The translations under genes were made by a program, and so were the position numbers. 46,167 nt of DNA from an uncultured Lachnospiraceae bacterium (lineage in GTDB: Bacteria; Bacillota; Clostridia; Lachnospirales; Lachnospiraceae), in contig CANQRW010000024.1 in NCBI GenBank assembly GCA_947626365.1, positions 1-46,167 on the forward strand, written 5' to 3'. Shown here piece after piece: positions 35,050 to 43,237 of the stretch (within the stretch, counting starts at the first letter, position 1; the number at the start of each line of letters is the position of its first letter). Under the pieces are notes generated by a model. That model was given only the letters and a program-made list of their open reading frames with translations, was not told the DNA's origin and ran no database searches.

Positions 35050-36365
35050 TTAAAACATAAATTTACAAATAATGCTCAGAATTAAAACAGTAAGTATTGC
35101 ACGCTCAAACCAAATTGCCAGCACATGCGTGAATTTCACCGGTACCTTTGTGGAATAGAGGGAGGCCAGGAAAGCACCGAAGAAAATTACAAGAGGCGCA
35201 GCGAAGCAGCGGCGAAAAACATTGCAGCCGGTTCCAGGCCCATAGCGCCAAGTCCCAGGGTAGCGGAAATCGGATTCACAAACGAGAGTCCTACCGCATT
35301 GGCCAGCTCTGCCGCATTTGGAATACCAAACAGCTTGATGATCGGCAGGAACAGGTATCCGAGAAGCGTAAAGATCGGTGTGTACTTATTGACCAGCGCC
35401 GGGAATACCCACATGGAGACCGCGCTGACATGAGTTCCTGCAACCATCATCAGAGATCTGGAACCTGTATTCCACATGGCCTGAAGGGGATTGGGAGCCT
35501 TTTCGGCAACTGCAACACCGGTAAGCCATGCTTCTTTCAGAATGCTGCCCTCGCTTCTCGTCTCTTTGGGAGGTTCCATATTCTTATAATAAGTATCCGG
35601 AACCATTGACAGAGGAGGAATCCTGGCTATAATCGCAGTCACAATATACACAAGAAACGCGGTTACCAGAAATACAGTCGTCCAGTTTCCTGACTGACCG
35701 TTGGCATTGGCAAACATCAGCAGCAGCGCGATAGAAGTGGTGCAAAGGCTGGTGCCAATGATGTTGGCTTCTCTGGTTGTCAGCTTTCCTTCCGTATAAA
35801 GCTGATTGTCCTGAATGTGTCCTACAGTGAAGTTTACGAGAAACGCGCCGATTGCTACCACAGCCGTCGTACCGGGCAGCCGGAAAACCTTTCTCATAAT
35901 AGGCTGAAAAATAACACCTACAAAATCGACAAGTCCAAAATCAAGCAGGAACGGAAGAAAGAACGTGATTACATAAACCATCACAAATGCGTTGCCCATA
36001 TTGCTGATAGCGGCCGGAATAATATCCGACTCAAACATAAACGCCGGTCCGATATGAAACAGCTGCATCAAAACCATAATGGCGCCGAGAATCGAAAACA
36101 CCATAATCACTTTTCCGGCAGTAGACCCGTTCCATCCCTTGGTCCGCCACAGATTGATCAAATAGAGGATTGAGCAGACAAGAAGCACCTGCGCGGAATA
36201 AGGCTGTAAAGCGGTTGTAAAAATCGATGTAATAAAATCGATCGGCAGCTGAGAGGTTCCGTTAATGGGAATCTGCACAAAAAACAGAATAATACCGATG
36301 AGGCTGCAAATAACAAACTTGGCTGCGCTTGCAGGATTGACAGTGGCTTTTGCAGACGTTGACAT
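35050..36365 (-). pseudogene. YjiH-type permease, 1-nt frameshift near the 3' end
   Basis: The intact frame from ATG 36365 (after AGGAGG) codes about 387 residues with at least nine membrane segments, GNAFVMVYVITFFLPFLLDFGLVDFVGV and GVAVAEKAPN being typical of the YjiH/nucleoside-recognition gate family, then breaks at SLRLL with a TAA at 35187. Reading two rather than three bases at about 35203-35205 continues the protein for 50 more codons (AAPLVIFFGAFLASLYSTKV ... FTHVLAIWFERAILTVLIL) to a TAA at 35050, just before the terminator. So a single base appears to be missing at about 35205. It may be a true recent lesion or a sequencing error. Family substrates are unproven. Same strand as the hydrolase and AroA-like genes upstream. 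Confidence 0.85.
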
Positions 36366-36406
36366 TGTTTAATTCCTCCTATGTATTTTGAATAAAATGG
36401 TTTCAA

Positions 36407-37162
36407 TCAGTCTTTCATGGCAATGGCGTGAAGCGCAAAAGAGAGTTCAATCGGCGCTGAGAAGAAGGCAGAGTGATCCGCCTGGATTTCGTAAGCCGCT
36501 TCACACGGGGAAGCAGTGAGCATCTGCTGTACTGCGTCAGGGTCAGCAGCGCCGTCATCCGATGCCGCGATGTAGAATCTTCTTACACTTCCCCAGCGGC
36601 TTTCTGTGGGATTCACTGGCGCGACTAAAGGCTCAATAGCTTCCGGGCAAAGCCTTTCAACAATATAACGCTGATCCGGGGCGCTGCAGCTGTTTGTAAG
36701 TCTCTCAAAAACCTGTTTTTGACTCCAGGGGGCTGTTTTTCCGTCTTCTGAACGGGAATATAGGTCAATCGGCTTTATTCCGTTGTCAAGGCCGTTAACG
36801 GACTGTCCGTCCCTCAGCATGAAAGCGGCAAAGTATACCAGTTTTTTGACTTTCTGGGGTCGGGCTTCAGCCGCCATGGTAATCACAGCGCCGCCCATGC
36901 TGTGTCCTACTAAAATCACAGGCTCCGGCTGTTCATCAAGAATACGGACGATCTCCGCAACATATGTTTGCAGTGTCTGTTCCGCTATAGGCTCTTTCCG
37001 GTTTCCGTGGCCGGGAAGATCAGGGCATATGGTTTTGTGCCCCAGTATATGCAAAATATTTTCCACACGCTCCCAGCACCACGCGCCGTGCCATGCGCCA
37101 TGAACAAGAAGAAATGTTTCCGGTTTCCTTACGGAAATCAATGGTTGTACCGTTACGCTCAC
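36407..37162 (-). CDS. Alpha/beta hydrolase, methylesterase-like (EstC/MES group)
   Basis: A 251-residue soluble hydrolase. The oxyanion loop FLLVHGAWHGAWCWERV, nucleophile elbow VGHSMGG, and His in ADHSAFFSAP form the expected triad; Asp is probably in the DDGAADP region. The HGAWHGAWCW start is the mark of the plant-type esterase/hydroxynitrile-lyase group, which cleaves methyl esters of small acids and similar bonds. It begins with GTG at 37162, preceded by AAGGAGGGG, 8 bp away; no in-frame ATG is better placed. Lies 22 bp from the AroA-like gene and 42 bp before the permease gene, so the three are probably one message. Confidence 0.87.
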   Translation of the reverse strand: MSVTVQPLISVRKPETFLLVHGAWHGAWCWERVENILHILGHKTICPDLPGHGNRKEPIAEQTLQTYVAEIVRILDEQPEPVILVGHSMGGAVITMAAEARPQKVKKLVYFAAFMLRDGQSVNGLDNGIKPIDLYSRSEDGKTAPWSQKQVFERLTNSCSAPDQRYIVERLCPEAIEPLVAPVNPTESRWGSVRRFYIAASDDGAADPDAVQQMLTASPCEAAYEIQADHSAFFSAPIELSFALHAIAMKD

Positions 37163-37183
37163 AATAATCCCCTCCTTTTACAG

Positions 37184-38482
37184 TCATCTGACGGTTTCCA
37201 GTCGCTGGATATCCGCTCCGAGGCTCTTCATCTGATCATAGAATTCCGGATATGATACTGCCGCAAATTCGGCATTGTCAATAATTGTCGGTCCGTCTGC
37301 GATCAAAGCCGCCACACCTGTAGCCATGACAATCCGGTGATCATGGTGTCCATCGATAAAGGTTCCTTTTAACTTGGACGGATAAATGACAAGGTTATTT
37401 TCGTCCTCTTCAAATTTACCGCCCATTCGTTCCAGCTGCTCACGGATGATTTTAGTGCGGTCGGTTTCTTTCAGTCTGGAACCGCGGATATTGGTAAGGA
37501 CGGTTTTGCCTTCTTTACAGGCGCATCCGTATACCGCCAGAATAGGCACCGCGTCCGGCATACCGGAGCAGTCGATTACCTGGCCTTTCAGATGGTCGGA
37601 ACCGGTTACCCGAATGCCCCCTTCAACCAGTTCGACTGTACAGCCGGCATTTCGAAGCACATTGATGAACTCCTTTTCTCCGGCATAATCTTCCGGGTTC
37701 AGATTCAGGAAAGCAGCAGTGGAATTTGTGATTGCCGCGGCGAAGGCAGGATATCCGCTGCTGCCCCAGTCACCGGGAATTACGAAATCCGTAGCGTGAT
37801 ACTTCTGGCCGCCGATGATCTTGTAATGTCTGTAGTTATCATTCACCACATCGACGCCTGCCTGTTTCATCATTCCCATTGTCATAGCCACATAGGGAAT
37901 CTCCAAAGTCTCGCCTTCGATGTCAATGTCTACTTCTCCTTCCATCAAAGAACCGATCATCATCAGGCCTGTGTACCACTGAGAATTATGTCCGGGGAAG
38001 GTCAGATGTTTTCCGCCTTTAATGCCGCCCTTGATCCATAGCGGCGCTAACCCGTTGTCCCGGGTGGATACAATCGACGCGCCCAGCTCGTTGGCTGCTT
38101 CAATCAGGGGACCGGCCGGACGGTAGCAGATCTGATAATCACCGGTCATGACGCATTTTGCAGGGATACTGGAGGCGAGCCATGTACAGCAGTAGTAGCC
38201 GGTGCCGGAATTACCCGCGTCAAGTACGTTGACCGGCTGCTTTAATGTGCCGCTGGTACCTTTTACCTTCCAGAGATTATCGTCAGAGGTGTCGAATTCA
38301 GCCCCCATATTCTCCAGCATGTGAAGAATGGAGTAGCTGTCCGCATTGTGAAGGGGATTACGGATAGTGGTGGTACCGTCGGCAAGAGCGCCTAAGATCA
38401 GCGCGCGGGCTGTGCCGGATTTGTTCCCGGGGATTGAAATAGTTCCGCTGAGTTTGTCTGTCCTGTTTACTAAGAATTTCAT
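37184..38482 (-). CDS. aroA: EPSP synthase family protein (AroA-like), divergent
   Basis: A 432-residue enolpyruvyl transferase fold. Kept family residues: PGNKSGTARALIL (Lys, Ser and Arg of the substrate loop), GNSGTG, the RPAGPLIEAANELGA motif, NSQW, MPDAVPILAV (Asp), SRLKETDR and DHRIVMATG. Changed: the usual NAGTAMR reads NSGTGYY so its Arg is lost, and the C-terminal Lys that contacts PEP in known enzymes (CVAKTFP-like) appears as Val in AAVSYPEFY. So either a diverged EPSP synthase or an enzyme for another substrate. It is not in a shikimate operon: it heads an operon with an alpha/beta hydrolase and a permease, opposite a LysR gene. Codon use is more AT-rich than the housekeeping genes. 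Confidence 0.82.
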   Translation of the reverse strand: MKFLVNRTDKLSGTISIPGNKSGTARALILGALADGTTTIRNPLHNADSYSILHMLENMGAEFDTSDDNLWKVKGTSGTLKQPVNVLDAGNSGTGYYCCTWLASSIPAKCVMTGDYQICYRPAGPLIEAANELGASIVSTRDNGLAPLWIKGGIKGGKHLTFPGHNSQWYTGLMMIGSLMEGEVDIDIEGETLEIPYVAMTMGMMKQAGVDVVNDNYRHYKIIGGQKYHATDFVIPGDWGSSGYPAFAAAITNSTAAFLNLNPEDYAGEKEFINVLRNAGCTVELVEGGIRVTGSDHLKGQVIDCSGMPDAVPILAVYGCACKEGKTVLTNIRGSRLKETDRTKIIREQLERMGGKFEEDENNLVIYPSKLKGTFIDGHHDHRIVMATGVAALIADGPTIIDNAEFAAVSYPEFYDQMKSLGADIQRLETVR

Positions 38483-38594
38483 TTTGAGTACTCCCTTCTT
38501 TTGGATTTCGATTTGTTTTATAGTTTGATTGTAACGGTAAAAGAAGGATTTGTGAAATTGTTATACACAATATATATTTATAGATAAATATAAT

Positions 38595-38627
38595 AAATCA
38601 TATCGGATCAGATTGCTATTATGATTT
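38595..38627. promoter_or_regulatory. Inverted repeat in the AroA-like/LysR divergent promoter region
   Basis: AAATCATA (38595-38602) and TATGATTT (38620-38627) are exact inverted repeats 17 bp apart inside a very AT-rich 186-bp gap. This is a likely binding site for the LysR protein made from 38669. Clear -35/-10 pairs are hard to choose in such AT-rich DNA. Confidence 0.5.
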
Positions 38628-38668
38628 AAATATGTTATAGTTATTATAGAAAATATGGGAGTATAGAA

Positions 38669-39565
38669 ATGGAGATCAGTCAGATTCAATATATAAATGC
38701 TGTTTATAAATATGGCAATTTTTCAAAGGCCGCGGAGCATCTCTATATCACGCAGCCTACGTTATCGCAGCAGATTAAAAAACTGGAGGATGAGATTGGT
38801 TTTTCTCTTTTCATCAGGACGACGAGAACAGTAGCCTTAACAGAGGAGGGAAAGACATTTCTCCAATACGCCACTCCGCTTTTGACTGCGTATGATATTT
38901 TGCTCCAGGAGATGGATCAGCTGCGGAATAGGCAGGACAAAGTTCTTCAATTTGGCATTCTGCCGACGTTTTCTCATTTAAACATTCTGGATGCCATCCA
39001 TCGGTTTCAATCTCAGAATCAGAATATTTCTATACATGTTCAGATTCAGAAGAGCAATCGATTGATCGACAGCCTTCTCAGCGGTCAGATTGACGCGGCC
39101 ATCGCAAACCTGACCCGAAATTGTCTCGAATCTTTTGATCAATCCTTTGATATACGCATTTTTTCACGCGACCGGATTCACGTTCTCATTAATTCTTCAC
39201 ATCCGCTATCATCCAAACCAGTGATCGGCATTACGGAGCTGGCGAATGAATCATTGATTATGCTGGATAAAGATTCAAGCATTCGTAATCAGATAGAAAA
39301 TGCGTTCAAACAGGTCGGAATCATTCCTACGATTACATATGACTGTCCAGAGATCCACAGTTTGATTGGCATGTTACAGTCCGGCGTCGGAGTCAGCTTT
39401 CTGTCTTCCCGTGTGGCGCAGCAATATATAAAACCGCCTATTCTCAGTATTCCTCTGAGTCCTGTGATAGAAACTCAGACGGCCGTAATCTATTCAAAGA
39501 GAAACCGCAAAGCAGATATATTGAAAAATTTCGCGGATTATTTTGAACGTGAGGTTCTGCATTAA
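38669..39565 (+). CDS. LysR-family regulator divergent from the AroA-like operon
   Basis: A 298-residue LysR regulator: helix-turn-helix at residues 1-60 (MEISQIQYINAVYKYGNFSKA, TQPTLSQQIKKLEDEIGFSLF) and an effector domain from about 92 (LQFGILPTFSHLNILDAIHRF). The gene is clearly lower in GC than its right-hand neighbour, the MATE gene, in line with transfer together with the AroA-like/hydrolase/permease operon. Being divergent with a shared, palindrome-bearing promoter region, it most likely controls that operon in answer to its substrate. Confidence 0.9.
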   Translation: MEISQIQYINAVYKYGNFSKAAEHLYITQPTLSQQIKKLEDEIGFSLFIRTTRTVALTEEGKTFLQYATPLLTAYDILLQEMDQLRNRQDKVLQFGILPTFSHLNILDAIHRFQSQNQNISIHVQIQKSNRLIDSLLSGQIDAAIANLTRNCLESFDQSFDIRIFSRDRIHVLINSSHPLSSKPVIGITELANESLIMLDKDSSIRNQIENAFKQVGIIPTITYDCPEIHSLIGMLQSGVGVSFLSSRVAQQYIKPPILSIPLSPVIETQTAVIYSKRNRKADILKNFADYFEREVLH

Positions 39566-39611
39566 AACACTTTCCTGGGTGAGAGTTTGCATTCCATAAA
39601 AAGAAACCATA

Positions 39612-39640
39612 TTGACAGGGAACTTTTCGGAACGTATATT
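39612..39640 (+). promoter_or_regulatory. Promoter for the MATE gene
   Basis: TTGACA (39612-39617), 17-bp spacer, TATATT (39635-39640). Confidence 0.8.
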
Positions 39641-39663
39641 TATAAAAGACGGGAGTGATATAC

Positions 39664-41058
39664 ATGAAAACAGATGATAAAAAAGAACTATTTGAGACCA
39701 TGCCGGTGCCGAGGGCCATCGCGGCCATGGCCATACCGACTATTATCAGCCAGCTGATCAATCTGATCTACAACATGGTGGATACCTTCTTCATCGGCCG
39801 CACCGGCAATTCCTACATGGTGGCGGCGGTGACGGTGGCATTCACTTTGTTTATGATGACCATCGCCTTTTCCAATCTGTTCGGCATCGGTGGCGGAAGC
39901 CAGGTGGCGAGGATGATCGGAAGCGGCAGGGATGCGGATGCGAAGAAGGTCAGCGCCTTCAGCTTCTACAGCACCATTGTGATCGCCTTATCTTACTCGC
40001 TTTTAATTGGAGTGTTTATGGATCCGATTCTGAGGATTCTGGGAGCCTCTGATTCCACCATGGGATTTGCGAGGCAGTACGTGTGGCTGGTAGTGGTTAT
40101 CGGAAGCCTTCCCACCATTCTTTCCATGATGAGCGCCCATTTGCTGAGAAATGTAGGCTATTCCAAGCAGGCCAGCATCGGCCTGTCCGGCGGCGGAATC
40201 CTGAATATTGTCCTGGATCCGCTGTTTATGTTCGTGCTGCTTCCAAAGGGCTGGGAAGTGCTGGGCGCTGCTTTGGCGACCCTTCTTTCCAATATCGCGT
40301 CCTGCATTTACATGCTTATTATGCTGAATAAAGTGTCGAAGACTTCGGCCCTTAGTATCCGCTTTCCCGATATTTTCGGGATTCAGAGAGAGGACATTAA
40401 AGGAGTCTTTACTGTCGGCGTGCCCTCGGCAATTCTTACGGGGCTTTTCGACGTGGCCAACATTTTCCTGAACGCCCTGATGGCCGTCCACGGGGATCTG
40501 GCTCTGGCGGCGGTGGGAATCGTCATGAAAGTGGAGCGTCTGCCCAACGCCATCAACATCGGTATCTGCCAGGGAATGCTGCCCATCGTGGCCTACAATT
40601 TCTCCTCCGGCAACCGGGACAGGATGAAAAGTACCATCAATACGGCCCGGTTCTACGGACTGGGAATCTCTCTCATGAGCCTGGCGCTGTTCCAGGTGTT
40701 TGCTGCTCCCCTGGTGCGGATTTTCTTAAGCACGTCCGCAGGGGACGCGGCCGCTGCCCTGACGACCATTGGTTTTGCTGTTATTTTCATGCGAATCCGC
40801 TGTGTGGCGTCACCGTTCCAGTTTCTGAACTACCATACCTCCTACTGTATGCAGGCCATGGGCGACGGATTTGGAACCCTTCTTCATGCGGTGGTCCGGG
40901 AGCTGGTTTTCTACATACCCTTTATGTTCCTTCTGGATGGGCTGGCCGGTGAAAACGGTCTTGCCAGCGCCCTGGTGGCAGGAGAAGCCTGCGGCGCGAT
41001 CTTCGCGCTGTTGCTGCTGAAGATCCGGATGGAGGGGAAGAAGAAAGAAGAACGGTAA
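39664..41058 (+). CDS. MATE-family efflux transporter
   Basis: A 464-residue membrane protein with about 12 transmembrane helices in two similar halves. The N-terminal half starts PRAIAAMAIPTIISQLINLIYNMVDTFFIGRTGN, the standard MATE opening, and contains GIGGGSQVARMIGSG; the second half repeats the theme at GVPSAILTGLFDVANIFLNALMAVHGD. Family members use Na+ or H+ gradients to expel drugs or metabolites. ATG 39664 follows GGGAG. It has its own promoter and normal GC, marking the right border of the AT-rich island. Confidence 0.94.
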   Translation: MKTDDKKELFETMPVPRAIAAMAIPTIISQLINLIYNMVDTFFIGRTGNSYMVAAVTVAFTLFMMTIAFSNLFGIGGGSQVARMIGSGRDADAKKVSAFSFYSTIVIALSYSLLIGVFMDPILRILGASDSTMGFARQYVWLVVVIGSLPTILSMMSAHLLRNVGYSKQASIGLSGGGILNIVLDPLFMFVLLPKGWEVLGAALATLLSNIASCIYMLIMLNKVSKTSALSIRFPDIFGIQREDIKGVFTVGVPSAILTGLFDVANIFLNALMAVHGDLALAAVGIVMKVERLPNAINIGICQGMLPIVAYNFSSGNRDRMKSTINTARFYGLGISLMSLALFQVFAAPLVRIFLSTSAGDAAAALTTIGFAVIFMRIRCVASPFQFLNYHTSYCMQAMGDGFGTLLHAVVRELVFYIPFMFLLDGLAGENGLASALVAGEACGAIFALLLLKIRMEGKKKEER

Positions 41059-41100
41059 AAATTTTCAGAAATTTGACAGGATTCAAAGGAAGATACACCT

Positions 41101-41595
41101 ATGAGCTTTCTTCAAGATGCGCAGATTATGATTCCAGAAATCACCGGCGTGGCCCTGACCGTGTTTGGCCGCAGCGTCGAAGCCTACAGAACGTTTGAAA
41201 AGAAGTTCTGCTTTGCCAGCCTGTACCAGCCTCTGTATACAGAGAAGGGGCTGCGTTCCTTCTTTGAGGAAAAAAGCGCTGCCAACGTCTGTCATATTAC
41301 CGATGCACTGGAAACAAAAATCCTGTTGGCCAACTGCGGCGCGCAGGAGAATATTTTGATGTCATATAAAATGTACCGCTGCAGTTTGCCGCTCGTCGCC
41401 CAGGCTGGTATGCGGAGCATTGCCTTAATGATGGTAAGCAACACGGAAACGATTGTTCCGCTTAACCCTGTCCAAATTAAGCTGGATGTTAAAAAATCAG
41501 AAGATCTGCCGGTGCAGATTCTACCGGCATTCAGTAATGAGCAGACGGTAAACCAAAACTACGCATGGGAATTACAGATCATGGAAGCTGAATAA
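41101..41595 (+). CDS. Hypothetical protein, 164 residues
   Basis: I do not recognise this protein. It has no signal peptide or membrane helix. The middle (FASLYQPLYTEKGLRSFFEEKSAANV split at residues ~38-63) could be part of a small sensory fold, and the rest is beta-rich (IALMMVSNTETIVPLNPVQIKLDVKK). AAGGAAG lies 8 bp before the ATG. It follows the MATE gene by 42 bp and may share its transcript. Its stop is 2 bp from that of the convergent TVP38 remnant, so the deleted region begins right here. Confidence 0.6.
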   Translation: MSFLQDAQIMIPEITGVALTVFGRSVEAYRTFEKKFCFASLYQPLYTEKGLRSFFEEKSAANVCHITDALETKILLANCGAQENILMSYKMYRCSLPLVAQAGMRSIALMMVSNTETIVPLNPVQIKLDVKKSEDLPVQILPAFSNEQTVNQNYAWELQIMEAE

Positions 41596-41597
41596 CA

Positions 41598-41840
41598 TCA
41601 CCCGGCAATATTTCTTTTTTCCCAAATAAAACATAATATAAGCGACAATGCTGTCAGGCCGATTTTACAGCCTATTGAAATCTTAAAAGCAGGGGATGAG
41701 ACATCGTCGATGCTCCTCCCTATAACAGTGAAAATGATTATTGATGGGAGAAGTCCCGTCATTGTGCCGCATATATAACGAATATAGCGCAGGTTGCTGG
41801 AACCCAAATACATACTGACCAGATCGCCTGGGAGCCCCCC
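41598..41840 (-). pseudogene. 5'-truncated TVP38/TMEM64-family membrane protein
   Basis: Only the last ~80 residues remain: LPGDLVSMYLGSSNLRYIRY, a membrane segment, the DDVSSPAFKIS region and a final hydrophobic helix ending WEKRNIAG. The LPGDLVS-x-Y-x-G string is the conserved core of the TVP38/DedA-like family. The frame continues upstream into DNA that codes another protein on the opposite strand, so the N-terminal half has been lost at about 41840. Confidence 0.7.
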
Positions 41841-42350
41841 AACAATGAGGTTTATGAGTGGATCATCAATAATGTGCCGAATGTGAAGAAATATTTCGAG
41901 GGCGCGGAGCTGGTTGACGAGCTGAAGGGCTGGAGGCTTCTGGGTTCCACGGAAGTTCAGAAGAACTATGTGAGAGGCGCCCTGTTCGTAGGCGACGCCT
42001 GTTCTCAGGCGGAATGCGCCCATTTCTACGGCATTCCGGCAGGCATGATCTCCGGCCGCAGCGCCGCCGAACTTCTGGATGATATCTTCACCACAGGAGA
42101 CGACAGCGAGGAATCCTGGGCCAGGTTCCATAAGATCATCGGAGACAAGCTGAATCCTCAGTATGAGTTCTACAGCGCTTTCCGGAATCTGGTACATAAG
42201 GATATCAATAACGTAAACCGGATGAACGAATACGCCAAGACCTTCCCCGGAACTCCCATTTACAGCATTGTGATGTACAAGTTTGTCACGGAGATCCTGG
42301 GAGAGAAGATGCCCATGCCTCCGGCGGAAGGAGAGAGACTGTCGCAGTAA
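41841..42350 (+). pseudogene. 5'-truncated flavoprotein-like gene, C-terminal fragment
   Basis: The open frame (first ATG at 41874) codes about 165 residues including NEVYEWIINNVPNVKKYFEG, then GALFVGDACSQAECAHFYG, a GDA motif of the kind that contacts FAD near the end of group A flavin oxidoreductases, and a helical tail. No dinucleotide-binding N-terminus is present and the sequence upstream is the TVP38 remnant on the other strand. I call it a fragment; the FAD assignment rests on the GDA motif alone. GC and codon use are like the housekeeping genes. Confidence 0.55.
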
Positions 42351-42375
42351 CCTGCGGTTGAAACGGCCGGTGGGA

Positions 42376-42413
42376 CTATAGCAAACGGAAAATATATTTG
42401 ACGTTTGCTATAG
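42376..42413. promoter_or_regulatory. Perfect 12-bp inverted repeat
   Basis: CTATAGCAAACG (42376-42387) and CGTTTGCTATAG (42402-42413) with a 14-nt AT-rich loop. It lacks a T run on either strand, so an operator or a leftover of a lost promoter region is more likely than a terminator. Confidence 0.5.
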
Positions 42414-42434
42414 AAACAGTTGTAAAAACGGGCG

Positions 42435-42488
42435 AAATCAGCCTCCCGCGGAGATCGGATATTGTGTCCGCGCAGGAGGCTGATTTTT
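42435..42488 (+). terminator. Terminator-like hairpin
   Basis: AAATCAGCCTCC (42436-42447) pairs with GGAGGCTGATTT (42475-42486), with an inner GCGGA/TCCGC stem, followed by TTG. Strong, and probably usable in both directions. Confidence 0.7.
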
Positions 42489-42566
42489 GCTTATGAACAG
42501 GCTTGCCATGGGTACAGCGGTATTTGTAGGTCCCTGCTGTATTCCTCCCTGACACAGGATGGGGAT

Positions 42567-42603
42567 ATGGGCTAAAATAAGATTACATCGTATTTTGGCC
42601 CAT
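42567..42603. promoter_or_regulatory. 13-bp inverted repeat just before the broken ATPase gene
   Basis: ATGGGCTAAAATA (42567-42579) pairs with TATTTTGGCCCAT (42591-42603) with one mismatch and an 11-nt loop, 17 bp before the start codon. Probably an operator or a 5' leader hairpin of the now broken gene. Confidence 0.45.
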
Positions 42604-42620
42604 GAAAAAGGAGGCAAACC

Positions 42621-43211
42621 ATGAATTATATCAAGCGTGACCTGGAAGATAAGATCCGTTCTCTTTCCGGGGAGTATTCCTGCTTGTTGATTACCGGACC
42701 GAGGCAGGTGGGAAAGACGACGGTTCTCCGGCATCTGATGTCGCCGGGTTGGTCGGATGCTGAATGTCCATGATATTGCGGGTGATGTGGGGGTGTCTGA
42801 CGATACCGCCAGACGATGGCTGCAGGTTCTGGAAAAATCAGATATTATTTTCTTTCTGCGGCCGTATTCCAATCATCTGTTGAAGAGAACCGTCAAGACG
42901 CCGAAGATGTATTTTTTTGATACCGGACTTGTGGCATATCTGACCCGGTATGTCACTTCGGAAATATTGCTGAACGGCGCATTGAGCGGAGCGATTCTGG
43001 AGAATTACGTAGTATCTGAGATCAGAAAAACCTATCACAACGCGGCGGAGGAATGCCTGATCTGGTATTATCGGGACAAGAGCGAACTGGTGTCTTTTCC
43101 GTTCTGGATCAGGGGGCCGTGCCCCGGGGAAAGGGAGCGCTGCTCTGTATGCGCCCGGAGCTTGCGGCCATCGATTCGGAGCATTATATTGTGCCGGTGT
43201 GGATGATTTGA
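42621..43211 (+). pseudogene. AAA_14/DUF4143 ATPase, broken by internal deletion and frameshifts
   Basis: From ATG 42621 (after AGGAGG) the frame codes MNYIKRDLEDKIRSL and the Walker A string LLITGPRQVGKTTVLRH, then goes out of register and stops near 42772. A second frame (42757 on) continues with the DUF4143 part: a winged helix (DIAGDVGVSDDTARRWLQVLE), FLRPYSNHLLKRTVKTPKMYFFDTGL and the nuclease-like region to about 43100. A further shift restores the usual ending ELAAIDSEHYIVPVWMI with a stop at 43209-43211. About 250 central residues (Walker B, sensor part) are missing. Intact relatives run near 400 residues and are thought to be ATPases tied to mobile or toxin-antitoxin functions. Confidence 0.85.
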
Positions 43212-43237
43212 AAGAACGCCGGTATCCGTCATGCTGG

